Source: Candidatus Theseobacter exili (GTDB lineage Bacteria > Auribacterota > JACPWU01 > Theseobacterales > Theseobacteraceae). From it: a stretch of DNA of 37,052 nucleotides. A program made the position numbers and the translations under genes. Shown in pieces: positions 27,155 to 35,300 of this stretch. The notes beneath the pieces are model-generated. The model was not told the origin of the DNA. It was given only the letters and a program-made list of their open reading frames with translations, and searched no databases. The number at the start of each line of letters is the position of its first letter. Within the stretch, counting starts at the first letter, position 1. The stretch is from positions 1 through 37,052 of the forward strand of contig JAVCCS010000092.1 in the NCBI GenBank assembly GCA_030765365.1, written 5' to 3'.

Positions 27155-28672
27155 TTACCGTTGTTCTATGTTGTCAATTTTGCGAATTATATTTCGACCA
27201 TGCGGATCAAGTTTATGAGCTTTCTTATACATCTGGAGTGCTTTCTTTTTATTACCAATAGCATCTAAAGCATCTGCATAATGTTCATAAACCAGAGGAT
27301 CATCGTTTTCCTTTTCAACTGCAAGCTGAAGGATTTTCACTGCCTCTTCAAATAAGCCTTTTTTATAATAGGCCCATCCTAAACTATCCAGATATGCACC
27401 GTTTCCAGGTTCCAACTCTAAAGCTCTTTTAATATACACAATAGCAATATCCAGATCTTCGCCTCCCTCAACAAGAATATAGCCGAGATAATTTAAAGCA
27501 TCAGAATTTCTCGGGTTCATGCTAATTGTTATTTCAAACTCCTTTTTTGCCTCTTCAATATTCTGTAAACGCTCGTTACAAAGTCCCATATGAAAGTGAA
27601 ACAGGTCGGAGGCAGGCTCCTTCTTAAGCGCTTCTGCAAATGTCTTCAAAGCCTTTTCATACTGCTTTCTTAATTCATAAGCAAAACCAAGAAGAAAATA
27701 CATTTCAACTGTTGCAAGATTTCTCCCTTTTGCCAGTTTCAAAATCTTTATAGTTTGTTTGCTTTTTCCGATTTTGAGATAAAGATATCCCAAAGCCAAA
27801 TAACTCGCTGAATCTTTTGGAAGAAGATCAATTAGAAGAGTATATATACGAATAGCTTTATCATATTTTCTTTGATCATAATAAAGAATTGCCATACGGT
27901 GGTAGATATTAACATTCAGAGGAGCAATTTTCAAAGCTTCCTGATACTCCTGAATCGCGGAATTCACATCGTTTACTAACTCGTAAATATAAGCAAGACT
28001 TAAGTGAGCCTGAAACCATTCATCTTTATATTTTATAGCATTTTTAAGGCTGTCTATTGCCTTATTGAACTTCTTTTCTCTTCCATTAAGGAGGCCAAGC
28101 TTAAACCATAAAAGAGCCATTTGAGGCTTTATTTGAACAGCTTTTTCATAAACCTCAAGAGCTTTGCTATACTCTTTTTGCTGAGAATACAAATCACCGA
28201 TTGCTACATAAGCAGCAATCCTGTCACCATCGACATCCATTGCCTTCTTAAATTGCATAATAGCTTCATCATGTTCTCGAAGACTGTGATGTGCCAACCC
28301 TAGAAAAAGGTGAACTGAATATTGATCACTGTACCTTTTTTCAATAGCAGTCTGGTATTCTTTTATGGCTTTTTTGAATTCATGTTTTTTAAGATGAATT
28401 GCTCCTAGCCTAACGTGAGCCGCTCCACTATTTTTATCAAAATCAAGACACTGCATGAACTCTTCTTTTGCCTTAATATTCTTACTCAGTCGCTCATAAA
28501 TAATTCCCATACAAAAATGAGCATAGGCTTTATCCTGACTTGAAATATCTGAAGACTCTAAAACAGACCGATCCTGTGCGCAAAAGGATGTTTGAGAAAA
28601 TAACAACCCTGTGAAGGACAACAATACAACAAGGCCACTTACGAATTGCGAACGCCAGTTTATAAGACGCAC
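27155..28672 (-). CDS. Exported TPR-repeat protein
   Basis: This 505-residue protein starts with GTG behind AGGGAGGGGTT. A hydrophobic N-terminus (FVSGLVVLLSFTGLLFSQTSFCA) looks like a signal peptide; LLFSQTSFC could also be read as a poor lipobox. The rest consists of about a dozen tetratricopeptide repeats, such as AHVRLGAIHLKKHEFKKAIK, IAAYVAIGDLYSQQKEYSKA and YLDSLGWAYYKKGLFEEAVK. TPR proteins are scaffolds, so a periplasmic or membrane assembly role is likely, but the partner is unknown. DSLGWAYYKxG is common in tetratricopeptide proteins linked to outer-membrane or exopolysaccharide systems. Confidence 0.85.
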   Translation of the reverse strand: MRLINWRSQFVSGLVVLLSFTGLLFSQTSFCAQDRSVLESSDISSQDKAYAHFCMGIIYERLSKNIKAKEEFMQCLDFDKNSGAAHVRLGAIHLKKHEFKKAIKEYQTAIEKRYSDQYSVHLFLGLAHHSLREHDEAIMQFKKAMDVDGDRIAAYVAIGDLYSQQKEYSKALEVYEKAVQIKPQMALLWFKLGLLNGREKKFNKAIDSLKNAIKYKDEWFQAHLSLAYIYELVNDVNSAIQEYQEALKIAPLNVNIYHRMAILYYDQRKYDKAIRIYTLLIDLLPKDSASYLALGYLYLKIGKSKQTIKILKLAKGRNLATVEMYFLLGFAYELRKQYEKALKTFAEALKKEPASDLFHFHMGLCNERLQNIEEAKKEFEITISMNPRNSDALNYLGYILVEGGEDLDIAIVYIKRALELEPGNGAYLDSLGWAYYKKGLFEEAVKILQLAVEKENDDPLVYEHYADALDAIGNKKKALQMYKKAHKLDPHGRNIIRKIDNIEQR

Positions 28673-28684
28673 AACCCCTCCCTG

Positions 28685-28774
28685 CTATTTGTTCTTATGA
28701 CGACTTGCGCGACGTTTTTTCTTTCGCTTATGAGTAGCAATCTTTTTCTTACGTTTTTTTCTGCCGCAAGGCAT
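28685..28774 (-). CDS. 29-residue AURKAIP1/COX24-like basic protein
   Basis: The frame ATG (28772-28774) to TAG encodes 29 residues starting MPCGRKKRKKKIATHKRK and ending ASRHKNK, with about 60% Lys/Arg/His. TGGAG lies seven bases before the ATG. The MPCGRK start, the ATHKRKK core and the RHKxK end match the small bacterial AURKAIP1/COX24-domain proteins that I recall as ribosome-associated; this is from memory, not a search. It lies 20 bases after the hisG C-terminal fragment and 12 bases before the TPR gene, in the same transcript. Confidence 0.75.
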   Translation of the reverse strand: MPCGRKKRKKKIATHKRKKKRRASRHKNK

Positions 28775-28794
28775 AAACACACTCCATTGTAAAA

Positions 28795-28908
28795 CTATTC
28801 AATTACTTTATTAAGAGGATATTCGATAATTCCTTCTGCACCACAAGATTTTAGCTCTGGAATTATATCCCTTACAACAAATTCATCAACTACAACCTCT
28901 ATTGCCAA
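28795..28908 (-). pseudogene. hisG: C-terminal part of HisG behind an in-frame TAG
   Basis: Directly after the hisG TAG (28909-28911), the same frame continues for 37 codons to another TAG. It reads [20 protein letters not shown] followed by [17 protein letters not shown]. This is the expected last third of the PII-like regulatory domain of long-form HisG. The first codon is TTG, five bases after AGGAGG within the hisG end, so separate translation is possible. With one residue at the TAG, the two parts total 293 residues, a normal long-form HisG. Confidence 0.75.
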
Positions 28909-29676
28909 CTAACCCTCCTGAGTCAACTGTAAAACGGTAGGATTTCTAAGGGCAGGCAATTCAGCAACAATCTTGTCCAACGATGTTTCAGGAAGATTCA
29001 TTTTTAGACCCACTTTCCTGGCCGCCCTGAGAGCTCCCTTTAACAGTAACGCGATATTTTCGATCTTATTGCGTTTCCATTTATCCTGCCACGAACCTTT
29101 ATTCGCAATTAACCTGGTGGTTGATTCCAGCAACGTTTCAACTATTCTTAAATTATGAGCCCTTAGTGAAGAACCCGTTTCTGTCAATTCAACTATTGCA
29201 TCAACAAGATCAGGAACTTTAACCTCGGTAGCGCCCCAGGAGAACTCTACTTCTGCCTTTACCCCTTTAGCTTCCAGGTAGTTCTGGGTAAGCTTTACGG
29301 CTTCCGTTGCAATCCGTTTTCCATTTAGTTCCTTAACGGATTTTACAGATGAATTTTCCGGAACAGCAAGAACCCATCTTACCGGTCGGAACCCTTGCTT
29401 TGCATATATAAGTTCAGCTACTTCCTCAACATCCGATTCGTTCTCGAGAATCCAATCCTTGCCGGTAATACCAACGTCCAGGATGCCCTCTTCAACGTAA
29501 CGTGAAATTTCCTGTGCCCTGATCAGAACACATTCCATCTGTTCGTCATCGATCGTTGGAAGATATGATCTTTTCCCAACCTGAATACTATAACCTGCCT
29601 TCTGGAAAAGAGCAAATGTTGATTCCTGAAGGCTGCCCTTGGGAAGACCTATTTTAAGTTTTTTTTCCTGGCTCAC
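28909..29676 (-). CDS. hisG: ATP phosphoribosyltransferase (long form), interrupted by TAG
   Basis: HisG condenses ATP and PRPP in the first histidine step. The 255 residues before the stop hold the catalytic domains: [57 protein letters not shown] and the PRPP loop [19 protein letters not shown]. The regulatory domain starts near residue 215 ([36 protein letters not shown]) and is cut by TAG at a place where many homologues have EGW or DSGW; the rest follows in frame. The start is GTG, with AGGT five bases upstream. The catalytic part is complete, so activity without normal histidine feedback is possible. Confidence 0.92.
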   Translation of the reverse strand: MSQEKKLKIGLPKGSLQESTFALFQKAGYSIQVGKRSYLPTIDDEQMECVLIRAQEISRYVEEGILDVGITGKDWILENESDVEEVAELIYAKQGFRPVRWVLAVPENSSVKSVKELNGKRIATEAVKLTQNYLEAKGVKAEVEFSWGATEVKVPDLVDAIVELTETGSSLRAHNLRIVETLLESTTRLIANKGSWQDKWKRNKIENIALLLKGALRAARKVGLKMNLPETSLDKIVAELPALRNPTVLQLTQEG

Positions 29677-29716
29677 TTTTTACCTGATTTCATATATCTT
29701 AGAAAACGAAAACGAG

Positions 29717-29745
29717 AATCTACCATAAGCTTTAATTAAAAACAA
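29717..29745 (-). promoter_or_regulatory. Candidate promoter of the hisG operon
   Basis: On the minus strand, TTGTTT (29740-29745) and TAGATT (29717-29722) are 17 bases apart, about 40 bases before the hisG GTG. The boxes are only moderate matches in an AT-rich region. Confidence 0.3.
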
Positions 29746-29786
29746 AACTTTTTTTTGAAAACCATGCAAAAAGAAAAATTTTCATG

Positions 29787-30398
29787 TCATTCTTTTACAC
29801 GAACAACTCTGTCTTCAACAATAATAGCATTATTTGAAATTAAGCACACTGCTTCAGGGTATGCAATGTGCTCCTGGACCTGAATCCTCTCATGTAGCCT
29901 TTCCGGAGTATCATCCGGTTTGACCATAACTTCACGCTGTATAATAATTGGACCGCAATCCACTCCTTCATCAACAAAATGAACGGTACAACCAGCCACT
30001 TTAACACCATATTCGAGAGCCTGCTTCCATGCTTCAAGACCTTTAAAAGAAGGTAATAATGAAGGATGAATATTAATGATTCTTTTGGGATATTCTCTGA
30101 GAAAAGTGTTTTTGATAATACGCATAAAACCTGCTAAAACGACCAGATCAACATTATGCTTTTTCAGAACATTCACATATGCCTGTTCTACCTCGGGTTC
30201 CAATTTTGTTTTGAACTTTCCAGGAGGGATATACAAAGATTCTATTCCTCTTTCCTTAGCCCTATCAAGGATAAAGGCATTTTCAACATCGGAAATAACA
30301 ACTGAAATTTCAATATCCAGTTGCCCTCTGTTCACAGCATCAGCCAAAGCAACAAAGTTACTGCCTTTACCGGAGCCAATCACTCCTATTTTAAACAC
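29787..30398 (-). CDS. purN: Phosphoribosylglycinamide formyltransferase
   Basis: PurN formylates GAR with 10-formyl-THF in purine synthesis. The 203 residues show FKIGVIGSGKGSNFVALADA, DLVVLAGFMRII, the active site NIHPSLLPSFKGLEAWKQAL (Asn and His), and CTVHFVDEGVDCGPIIIQ with the catalytic Asp. The start is GTG six bases after GGAGG. It stands alone, with about 110 bases before hisG and 160 bases of AT-rich spacer upstream. Confidence 0.96.
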   Translation of the reverse strand: MFKIGVIGSGKGSNFVALADAVNRGQLDIEISVVISDVENAFILDRAKERGIESLYIPPGKFKTKLEPEVEQAYVNVLKKHNVDLVVLAGFMRIIKNTFLREYPKRIINIHPSLLPSFKGLEAWKQALEYGVKVAGCTVHFVDEGVDCGPIIIQREVMVKPDDTPERLHERIQVQEHIAYPEAVCLISNNAIIVEDRVVRVKE

Positions 30399-30562
30399 TT
30401 ACAGCCTCCAATTCTAAAAAAGCTAGCAAAAACTTTTAATTATTAGGTTAGCAAATATTAGATAATATTAATATTAAAATATCTCTGTTCGGAAAGAAAG
30501 ATTAGCTTAATTTTATACCTTTTACCTCTCCACCTTTCTTTCATCAAAATATAAAGGGGGGC

Positions 30563-31132
30563 TTATAAAGGTCTAGATGAAAGAACCTTTTCTACTCTCT
30601 TATCTCTTTTCCACATACCAAGTTTATTTTTTTTAGCCTCGTTTTCCAGCCTTTTAAATTCTGCAGAATATTTGAGATTAGGCTTAATTGTAAGAACGCT
30701 TGCAAATCCCCTTTTAACAAGTTCCCTGTTAACGAATACGTCAGCTACGAACACATGCGCTAAAAGTCTTCCGTATTTGTCTCTTTTCTTAACATCAAAT
30801 TCCAGTCTTACTTTTTTTCCTTTTACCATCCGCATATTTTCATAAAAGGCCTCTTCAGCATAAGGCTCAGGATCTTTAATCCATTGATTTCCATGCCGGC
30901 GACGCTTTTCCGGTGTATCTATACCCAGATACCGGACTCTTTCTCCGCCTTGTATTTTAATTGTATCTCCGTCAACAACCCAGGTCACAAAGTATTCGCC
31001 AGGTTTTGTTTTAACAGGTTTACTTTCTTGCGGAATAGCTATTGTTAATATTCGTCCAGTAGCAAAGACCAAACACAACAATGCTGCAGAACCAACAGCA
31101 AAATATTTCAAACCACGCTTTACTTTTTCCAT
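30563..31132 (-). CDS. Membrane-anchored or secreted thermonuclease (SNase family)
   Basis: This 189-residue protein has a hydrophobic N-terminal segment (FAVGSAALLCLVFATG) as signal or anchor, then a staphylococcal nuclease-like domain. VDGDTIKIQ, VRYLGIDTPEKRRR (catalytic Arg and Glu), KRDKYGRLLAHVFVAD (second catalytic Arg), VNRELVKRGFASV and KNKLGMWK are all present, so a calcium-dependent nuclease active outside the cytoplasm is expected. GGAG lies ten bases before the ATG. Confidence 0.92.
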   Translation of the reverse strand: MEKVKRGLKYFAVGSAALLCLVFATGRILTIAIPQESKPVKTKPGEYFVTWVVDGDTIKIQGGERVRYLGIDTPEKRRRHGNQWIKDPEPYAEEAFYENMRMVKGKKVRLEFDVKKRDKYGRLLAHVFVADVFVNRELVKRGFASVLTIKPNLKYSAEFKRLENEAKKNKLGMWKRDKRVEKVLSSRPL

Positions 31133-31178
31133 TTCGTCTTCTCCAATATGTTCTTGTATGTTTTTCCGCTAATTCTCG

Positions 31179-31206
31179 ATTATGTTTGCACCTGTAAAGA
31201 AATCAA
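31179..31206 (-). promoter_or_regulatory. Promoter of the thermonuclease gene
   Basis: On the minus strand, TTGATT (31201-31206) and CATAAT (31179-31184) are 16 bases apart. It overlaps the opposing ppx promoter almost completely. Confidence 0.5.
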
Positions 31207-31213
31207 ATATAAT
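31186..31213 (+). promoter_or_regulatory. Promoter of the ppx/gppA-like gene
   Basis: TTGCAC (31186-31191) and a consensus TATAAT (31208-31213) are 16 bases apart. Transcription would start near 31220, about 16 bases before the ATG. Confidence 0.65.
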
Positions 31214-31235
31214 TGTACATTCAAAGGATGAATAA

Positions 31236-32159
31236 ATGACTAAAAAAAACTGCTCAATTGATATTGGAACAAATTCTGTAAGATTTCTCGTAACTGAACT
31301 GAAAAATGATCGCCTAATAATTTTGGACAAAGGCGGGCGCATAACACGCTTGGGAGAAGGCGTCAGCGGTACGGGAAACTTAATTCCCGACGCATCAAAA
31401 AGAACTCTGGAATATCTGCGCAGCTTGCGCAACCATATACTGAAATTTGGGGAAATACATATTACCGTTGCCGCAACTGAAGCAGTCAGAATTGCGAAAA
31501 ATGCTTCCCCTTTCCTTGATGAAACCGGAAAGATACTGGAAACCACACCAAAAATCCTATCAGCAGCTGAAGAAGCATATTTATCATTTCTCGGAGCTTC
31601 TGATTGCATGGAAAAATCCGATAAAACGCTTTTTTTTGATCTTGGAGGAGGAAGCACGGAACTGATAGGAGTTTCTGCGGGGACTGTAAAATGGAATAAA
31701 AGTTTAAAAATTGGTTCAGTTACTGCTTTTGAAGATTTTCTAAAGTCTGACCCTCCATCGCCAAATGAGATGAACGCATTAAAGAAACACTCAATTAAAG
31801 TGTTCAAATCAAGTCTGCTTAAAAGCTGGCAGCCGGATTCAGTTATAGGCATTGCCGGAACAGTAACAACACTGGCGGCAATCAGTCTTGGACTTAAACA
31901 ATACAATTCTGACAAGGTTCATAAACATGTCATAACCATAACTGAACTTAAAAGCATTTTTGAAAGGTTATCCGGAATTACCGCAAACGAACGACGGAAT
32001 ATTCCCGGTGTACCTCCCGGCCGTGAAGATATAATTGTGACGGGATGCTTAATCACACTTGAATTACTTAAATTATCAAATGCTAAAAAATTCATTGTTA
32101 GTGACAGAGGGCTGCTTTACGGCCTTGCAAAAGAAGCTTTTAGTTCCAATTCATTCTAA
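31236..32159 (+). CDS. Ppx/GppA-family phosphatase (short form)
   Basis: This 307-residue protein has the ASKHA fold of exopolyphosphatases and pppGpp phosphatases. Phosphate loop 1 is SIDIGTNSVRFLVTEL, followed by RLGEGVSGTGNLIPDA, ATEAVRIAKNASPFL, the second loop LFFDLGGGSTELIGVS, and GIAGTVTTLAAISLG. It lacks the C-terminal HD domain of long Ppx proteins. Substrates could be polyphosphate, pppGpp or both. AAAGGATG precedes the ATG. A 248-residue frame on the other strand is a shadow. Confidence 0.92.
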   Translation: MTKKNCSIDIGTNSVRFLVTELKNDRLIILDKGGRITRLGEGVSGTGNLIPDASKRTLEYLRSLRNHILKFGEIHITVAATEAVRIAKNASPFLDETGKILETTPKILSAAEEAYLSFLGASDCMEKSDKTLFFDLGGGSTELIGVSAGTVKWNKSLKIGSVTAFEDFLKSDPPSPNEMNALKKHSIKVFKSSLLKSWQPDSVIGIAGTVTTLAAISLGLKQYNSDKVHKHVITITELKSIFERLSGITANERRNIPGVPPGREDIIVTGCLITLELLKLSNAKKFIVSDRGLLYGLAKEAFSSNSF

Positions 32160-32274
32160 AACTCTACTTTTTTTTAGATTTTTTACTTTTCACCCCTTAT
32201 TGTGCTCCACTGCTCTTGCGCTTTTTTGAAATATATGGTATAAGTATTATTGCTAATGCGACAGATAGAACTAT

Positions 32275-32290
32275 TAATGTTATAACATTA
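32275..32290. promoter_or_regulatory. 16-bp perfect palindrome before the giant gene
   Basis: TAATGTTATAACATTA is a perfect inverted repeat centred about 41 bases before the ATG at 32324. It could be an operator for a dimeric regulator, but the AT-rich setting raises the chance of coincidence. No convincing promoter was identified in the 164-base spacer after ppx. Confidence 0.35.
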
Positions 32291-32323
32291 TATTATGTAT
32301 GACCTAAAAAAGATGGATAAACC

Positions 32324-35300
32324 ATGTCTATACATTTTTTTGCTCAAAAAAGGCGAGGCTATATTAATAGTACAGCTTTGCTTATTACTGCAGCCATGGT
32401 ATTCACTCAATGCATAATCCCCTATAAAAGTTTATCGGCATTAACAGGTACTCCCCATGCAAATTCAGCTAAAATTCCAGCGTTTGATCCAGCCTCTATT
32501 CCCGCTGCTTTCTGTCACATCGGTGAACAGTTCGGCAATGACCCTGTCCCATCCTTTTTTCTCATAAAAGACCTTCACTGTCATTTTGAAGCCCAAATGA
32601 ATATTTCCAGGATAATTGATGTAATATCAGGCAAGTACTCCGTTAACCTGGTCTTGGTCGAGGGCGCAACAGGGTTGATAGACACCTCACTGTTTGCCGC
32701 ATTTCCCGACAATAAGGTCAAGCGCCAGGTTGCAAGTGAGTTTGTAAAAAAAGGCCAGGTAACCGGTCCGGAGTTTCTGTCTATTACCCGTGAGAAAGAG
32801 CCTCCGCTTCAACTCTACGGTCTGGAAGACGAATCTGTTTACCTTGATAATCTCAAAGCGTTCAGGAACACGCTAAAAGAACGTGAATCAACGGACCTCA
32901 TTATTGGCCTGATGATGGAAGCGCTTGATAGAATAAAATCAAATTGTTACCCTAAACCACTGCTTAAACTGGACCAGATGATAACTGACCAGGAACTCGG
33001 TCAAATTTCCTTCATCGAGCTATCAAGACATATTATTACCGATGTCGAAAAACTGCTTGGCAGTTCTGCAATAGACACATATCCCAACACAAAAATCCTG
33101 GCTCAATCACTTGAAGAACAGGACCATTTCAATATTGACATGCTGAAAAAGGAACGTACTGCGCTTCTAGAAGAACTCGAACAGTCTCTCGTTAAGGAAG
33201 ACCTTGCAAAGCTTGTTAAACAAAGTCTTGCTTTCCGACTTGGAAGAATAACTGCTGCGGATTTTTTTACAAGTCTTGAGGAAATGATTCCTGATGAAAT
33301 GAAAGACAAGGCAAAAAGAAACAATCCAAATTTATTCAGATATATACTCGTTCTCAGGCTCCAGTCAGAAATAGATAACACATCCCTCATGGATGAAATA
33401 GAAGAGCTGGGTACAAAGCTGAAAAAAGAATTATTCACTTCACCCCTGGAGCACCAGGTTGATGACACTTCTAAAATCATACACGTGCTCAGGAAGCTTT
33501 TTCACCTGGAAGTTAACCGTGATGAATTGTCATTTTTCCAACAAAATGAGTCCAAATTCCAATACCCGGCTCTTAAAGCCATTTTAGATCTACTGGCCAA
33601 AGAAACCGATGCTGAAATCCCTGCCCTTATGAAAGAAAAAGATTTCGCACAAATCGCAGACCGTTCAATAAATTCTGCAACAGGTTTTTACAGCGCAGCC
33701 ATCAGACGTGACAATGTTTTAATTGAAAACGCACTTAGCAAAATGAAAGAAGAAAAGGCTTCTTCTTCAATAATGCTGTCCGGAGGATTTCACACACTTG
33801 GCATTACCCGTATCCTTAGAGAAAAGCAGAAATCCTATGTCGTAATTACTCCTATGATTACTACTGTTTCAGAAAACACTCCTTACCAGGCAATTATGCT
33901 GGACGACCGCCTTGACGCATATATTTCAGGTCAAAACAATGCTCTGGCTTCAATGTCTAACTTCAGCAACTTTTTTTTTAATCAGCTTGTTGCCTTAGAG
34001 ATTCGTGCTGAAATGGCCGACGAAATGGTAAGTGAATATCTTTCCACGCAGGACGATGACGTAGAGGTGCTGTTTAAAAAATGGCAGGCGGACGCTGCTA
34101 AAAAGAAAGTCAGCATGGAAACTCTTGAAGCAATAGACAAACTTCGCCGTGCTGTCACAAAAGCAATTACAGTCCGGGGACCGCCTGCTCTTTCTAACGA
34201 TGTCATTGAAAAACTTGTTGCACCAGGCGGCCTGACAGCAGAAATGACTCTTGCCTACCTTGAGGAAAGTGTTAAGACAAATCCCTCAAAGGAAAACACT
34301 GCTGCTTTACAATTCGCAAAAAGTCTTGTTCCTGAATCTGAGGGAGCAGATCCGGAAGAGGGAAACATTTCAATAGGCACTGTTGAAAATTTTGAAGCAA
34401 ACGTAAACATTGAATCGCATCTAGACCTATTCGATAAGGTGGTTGGTCAATATCACAATAATCCAGAAAATAATCCAACTAATATTGTAGAAATCAAAGA
34501 CGCAGACGGACGTGTACTTCTGCAGGAAAACAACGGAGCAATTGCACTGTACGGAAAGGCAATCATTGGCTCTGCTAAAGGACAAAGCAAAAATTATAAA
34601 GCTTTTCATGATCGCAATATTAAATTCATAAGAGCTAACCTATCACCTGAAGCTCAAAATTTCCTGCGTGAACTTGCGGCCATGGAAACTGAATTAGAAG
34701 CTGACGCCAGGAAAAAAACCGGTGCAAAATTGACTTATTTAGAACGAGACCGATTGTTTAGAGCACTAAACAGTGCCCGTTTTGTTATTCTTAAGGCCCC
34801 ATCAACTATATTAACTACCGAAGTGTCAGAAGATAATCCAATTTGCCAAGCTTATCTTCATTCAGGCAAAGGAACTCCTGCTTCAAAAAACACTCCAAGC
34901 ATTTATTCCACAGGAATGGTTATCGGCGCCCTTTCCCGGGAACGGTCTGCCTTTACAAATGCAATGGTTCATGAGCTTTGGCACCTGGCAGACCTGTCTG
35001 AAGGAAAGCCTTTAACTGCCGAAAAAGAAAAGGAAGCCAGAGCTGTCGCAAGAAAATTCACACCGGGTGATTCTTCAAAAAACATACAAGCTGGAGAGCC
35101 TCTGCTAGACCATATTTTATCAGACATAATGCTTGAAACCCTCGCCGCAAGCCTCCCTTTCGACTCTCGCAAGGCTTTTGGCGACAGAGTTAAATCTCTG
35201 CGCAGAATGGGGAAAGCATATACACTGGATACAATAAGGAACTTAAGTGCTGAAAATCCTGAAGAACTTGTTGCATTTGCAGAAATGATTCGTGATGTAC

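Noticed and set aside
28909-28911. Genome-wide reassignment of TAG to an amino acid
   Set aside because: frr, the 29-residue protein gene and the hisG C-terminal fragment all end in TAG at sensible positions, so TAG works as a stop here. Local read-through in hisG remains possible.
30463-30476. 14-bp palindrome TAATATTAATATTA before purN
   Set aside because: It is composed only of A and T in a very AT-rich spacer, so chance is a sufficient explanation.
31169-31915. A 248-residue frame on the minus strand
   Set aside because: It lies opposite the well-supported Ppx/GppA-like gene, has no recognisable motif, and would also cover the divergent promoters.
32160-32200. T-rich stretch after ppx as a terminator
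   Set aside because: Runs of T are present but I could not find a stem before them.
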